Source: Myxococcota bacterium
Lineage (GTDB): Bacteria > Myxococcota_A > Polyangia > HGW-17
Direction: 5' to 3'
Assembly (NCBI GenBank): GCA_018821745.1
Contig: JAHJLU010000346.1
Coordinates: forward strand, 1-6,831
Length of the DNA: 6,831 nucleotides
Positions 6,662-6,831 of this stretch are shown here, in pieces. Position 1 is the stretch's first letter; each line of letters begins with the position of its first letter. Below the pieces are notes generated by a model, which saw nothing but the letters and a program-made list of their open reading frames with translations, ran no database searches and was not told the origin of the DNA. A program made the position numbers and the translations under genes.

Positions 6662-6831
6662 TCAGTTTCGGATCCAGACGCAGTTGCTGTCCCAGGATTG
6701 AGTATTCTGGCATAAGTAGGTGTAGGTGGCGCGCTTGCCGCAGCCTGAGACGCCGTACTGATTCCGGCTGAGCTTGACATATCTGAGGGAGCCCTTGGTG
6801 CAGTTGAGATCGAAGGAGGCCTTGTTGGCCA
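6662..6831 (-). CDS. C-terminal end of a Cys-rich exported protein (5'-partial)
   Basis: On the minus strand the frame entering at the right edge is open for 55 codons and ends at TGA (6662-6664). There is no start codon upstream in the window, so the gene begins beyond it. The visible end contains YGVSGCGKRATYTYLC followed by DSNCVWIRN at the terminus, with cysteines at visible residues 10, 30, 40 and 50. From memory this matches a C-terminal Cys-rich tail found at the end of many exported hypothetical proteins and lipoproteins of Myxococcota, with pattern LxYxxLxxxxYGVxGCGxRAxYxxxC...CxW. Four spaced cysteines would fit two disulfides in the periplasm or outside the cell. Function is unknown. 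The overlapping frame from 6780 that runs into the beta-barrel gene is Ser/Ala/Thr-rich and has no such pattern. The gene lies 106 bp upstream of the barrel gene in the same direction and might share a transcript with it. Confidence 0.75.
   Translation of the reverse strand, partial: ANKASFDLNCTKGSLRYVKLSRNQYGVSGCGKRATYTYLCQNTQSWDSNCVWIRN

Noticed and set aside
6556..6780. N-terminal extension of the beta-barrel protein to 6780
   Set aside because: It would put 75 residues before a classical signal peptide, and it overlaps the right-edge gene, whose frame has a clear Cys-rich motif.

Overview
The window looks like chromosomal DNA from a Myxococcota-type (former Deltaproteobacteria) Gram-negative bacterium. 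Four things point that way: an AgmX/PglI-type TonB-like domain, tandem Cys-rich repeats of the Myxococcus disulfide (DUF4215-like) kind joined to an SBBP-type beta-propeller, the Cys-rich tail motif YGVSGCGKRATY at the right edge, and fairly GC-rich coding DNA with large surface proteins. This placement rests on remembered family distributions, not on a search. I see no mobile element, CRISPR array, rRNA or tRNA.

Layout, left to right. (1) 2-1102 (+): the 3' part of an AgmX/PglI-domain protein whose 5' end probably lies outside the window. (2) 1288-1998 (+): a DUF4241 protein with its own good sigma70-type promoter (1180-1207) and a strong RBS. (3) 2082-4403 (-): a 773-residue predicted lipoprotein with seven 49-54-residue six-cysteine repeats followed by about seven beta-propeller units; it converges on gene 2. 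(4) 4404-4835: a 432-bp divergent intergenic region with no convincing gene, a perfect 13-bp palindrome near the lipoprotein start and a T-rich tract. (5) 4836-5756 (+): a membrane protein with three successive zinc ribbons and two C-terminal transmembrane segments. (6) 5809-6555 (-): a small secreted outer-membrane beta-barrel protein with a Pro/Ser-rich linker, converging on gene 5. (7) 6662-6831 (-): the last 55 codons of a Cys-rich exported protein that enters from the right edge. It has no start codon in the window and is easy to miss.

The genes do not form one operon: orientation changes between most neighbours, and only genes 6 and 7 could be co-transcribed (106-bp gap). At least four of the six products look like envelope or surface proteins (AgmX-type, lipoprotein, beta-barrel, Cys-rich tail), and a fifth is a membrane protein. 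The window therefore reads as a cell-envelope/accessory region with no recognisable metabolic pathway. I did not find a clear new multi-gene system. The most notable items are the seven-repeat plus seven-unit lipoprotein, the triplicated zinc-ribbon/Trp membrane protein, and the AgmX domain placed ahead of a long helical C-terminal region.
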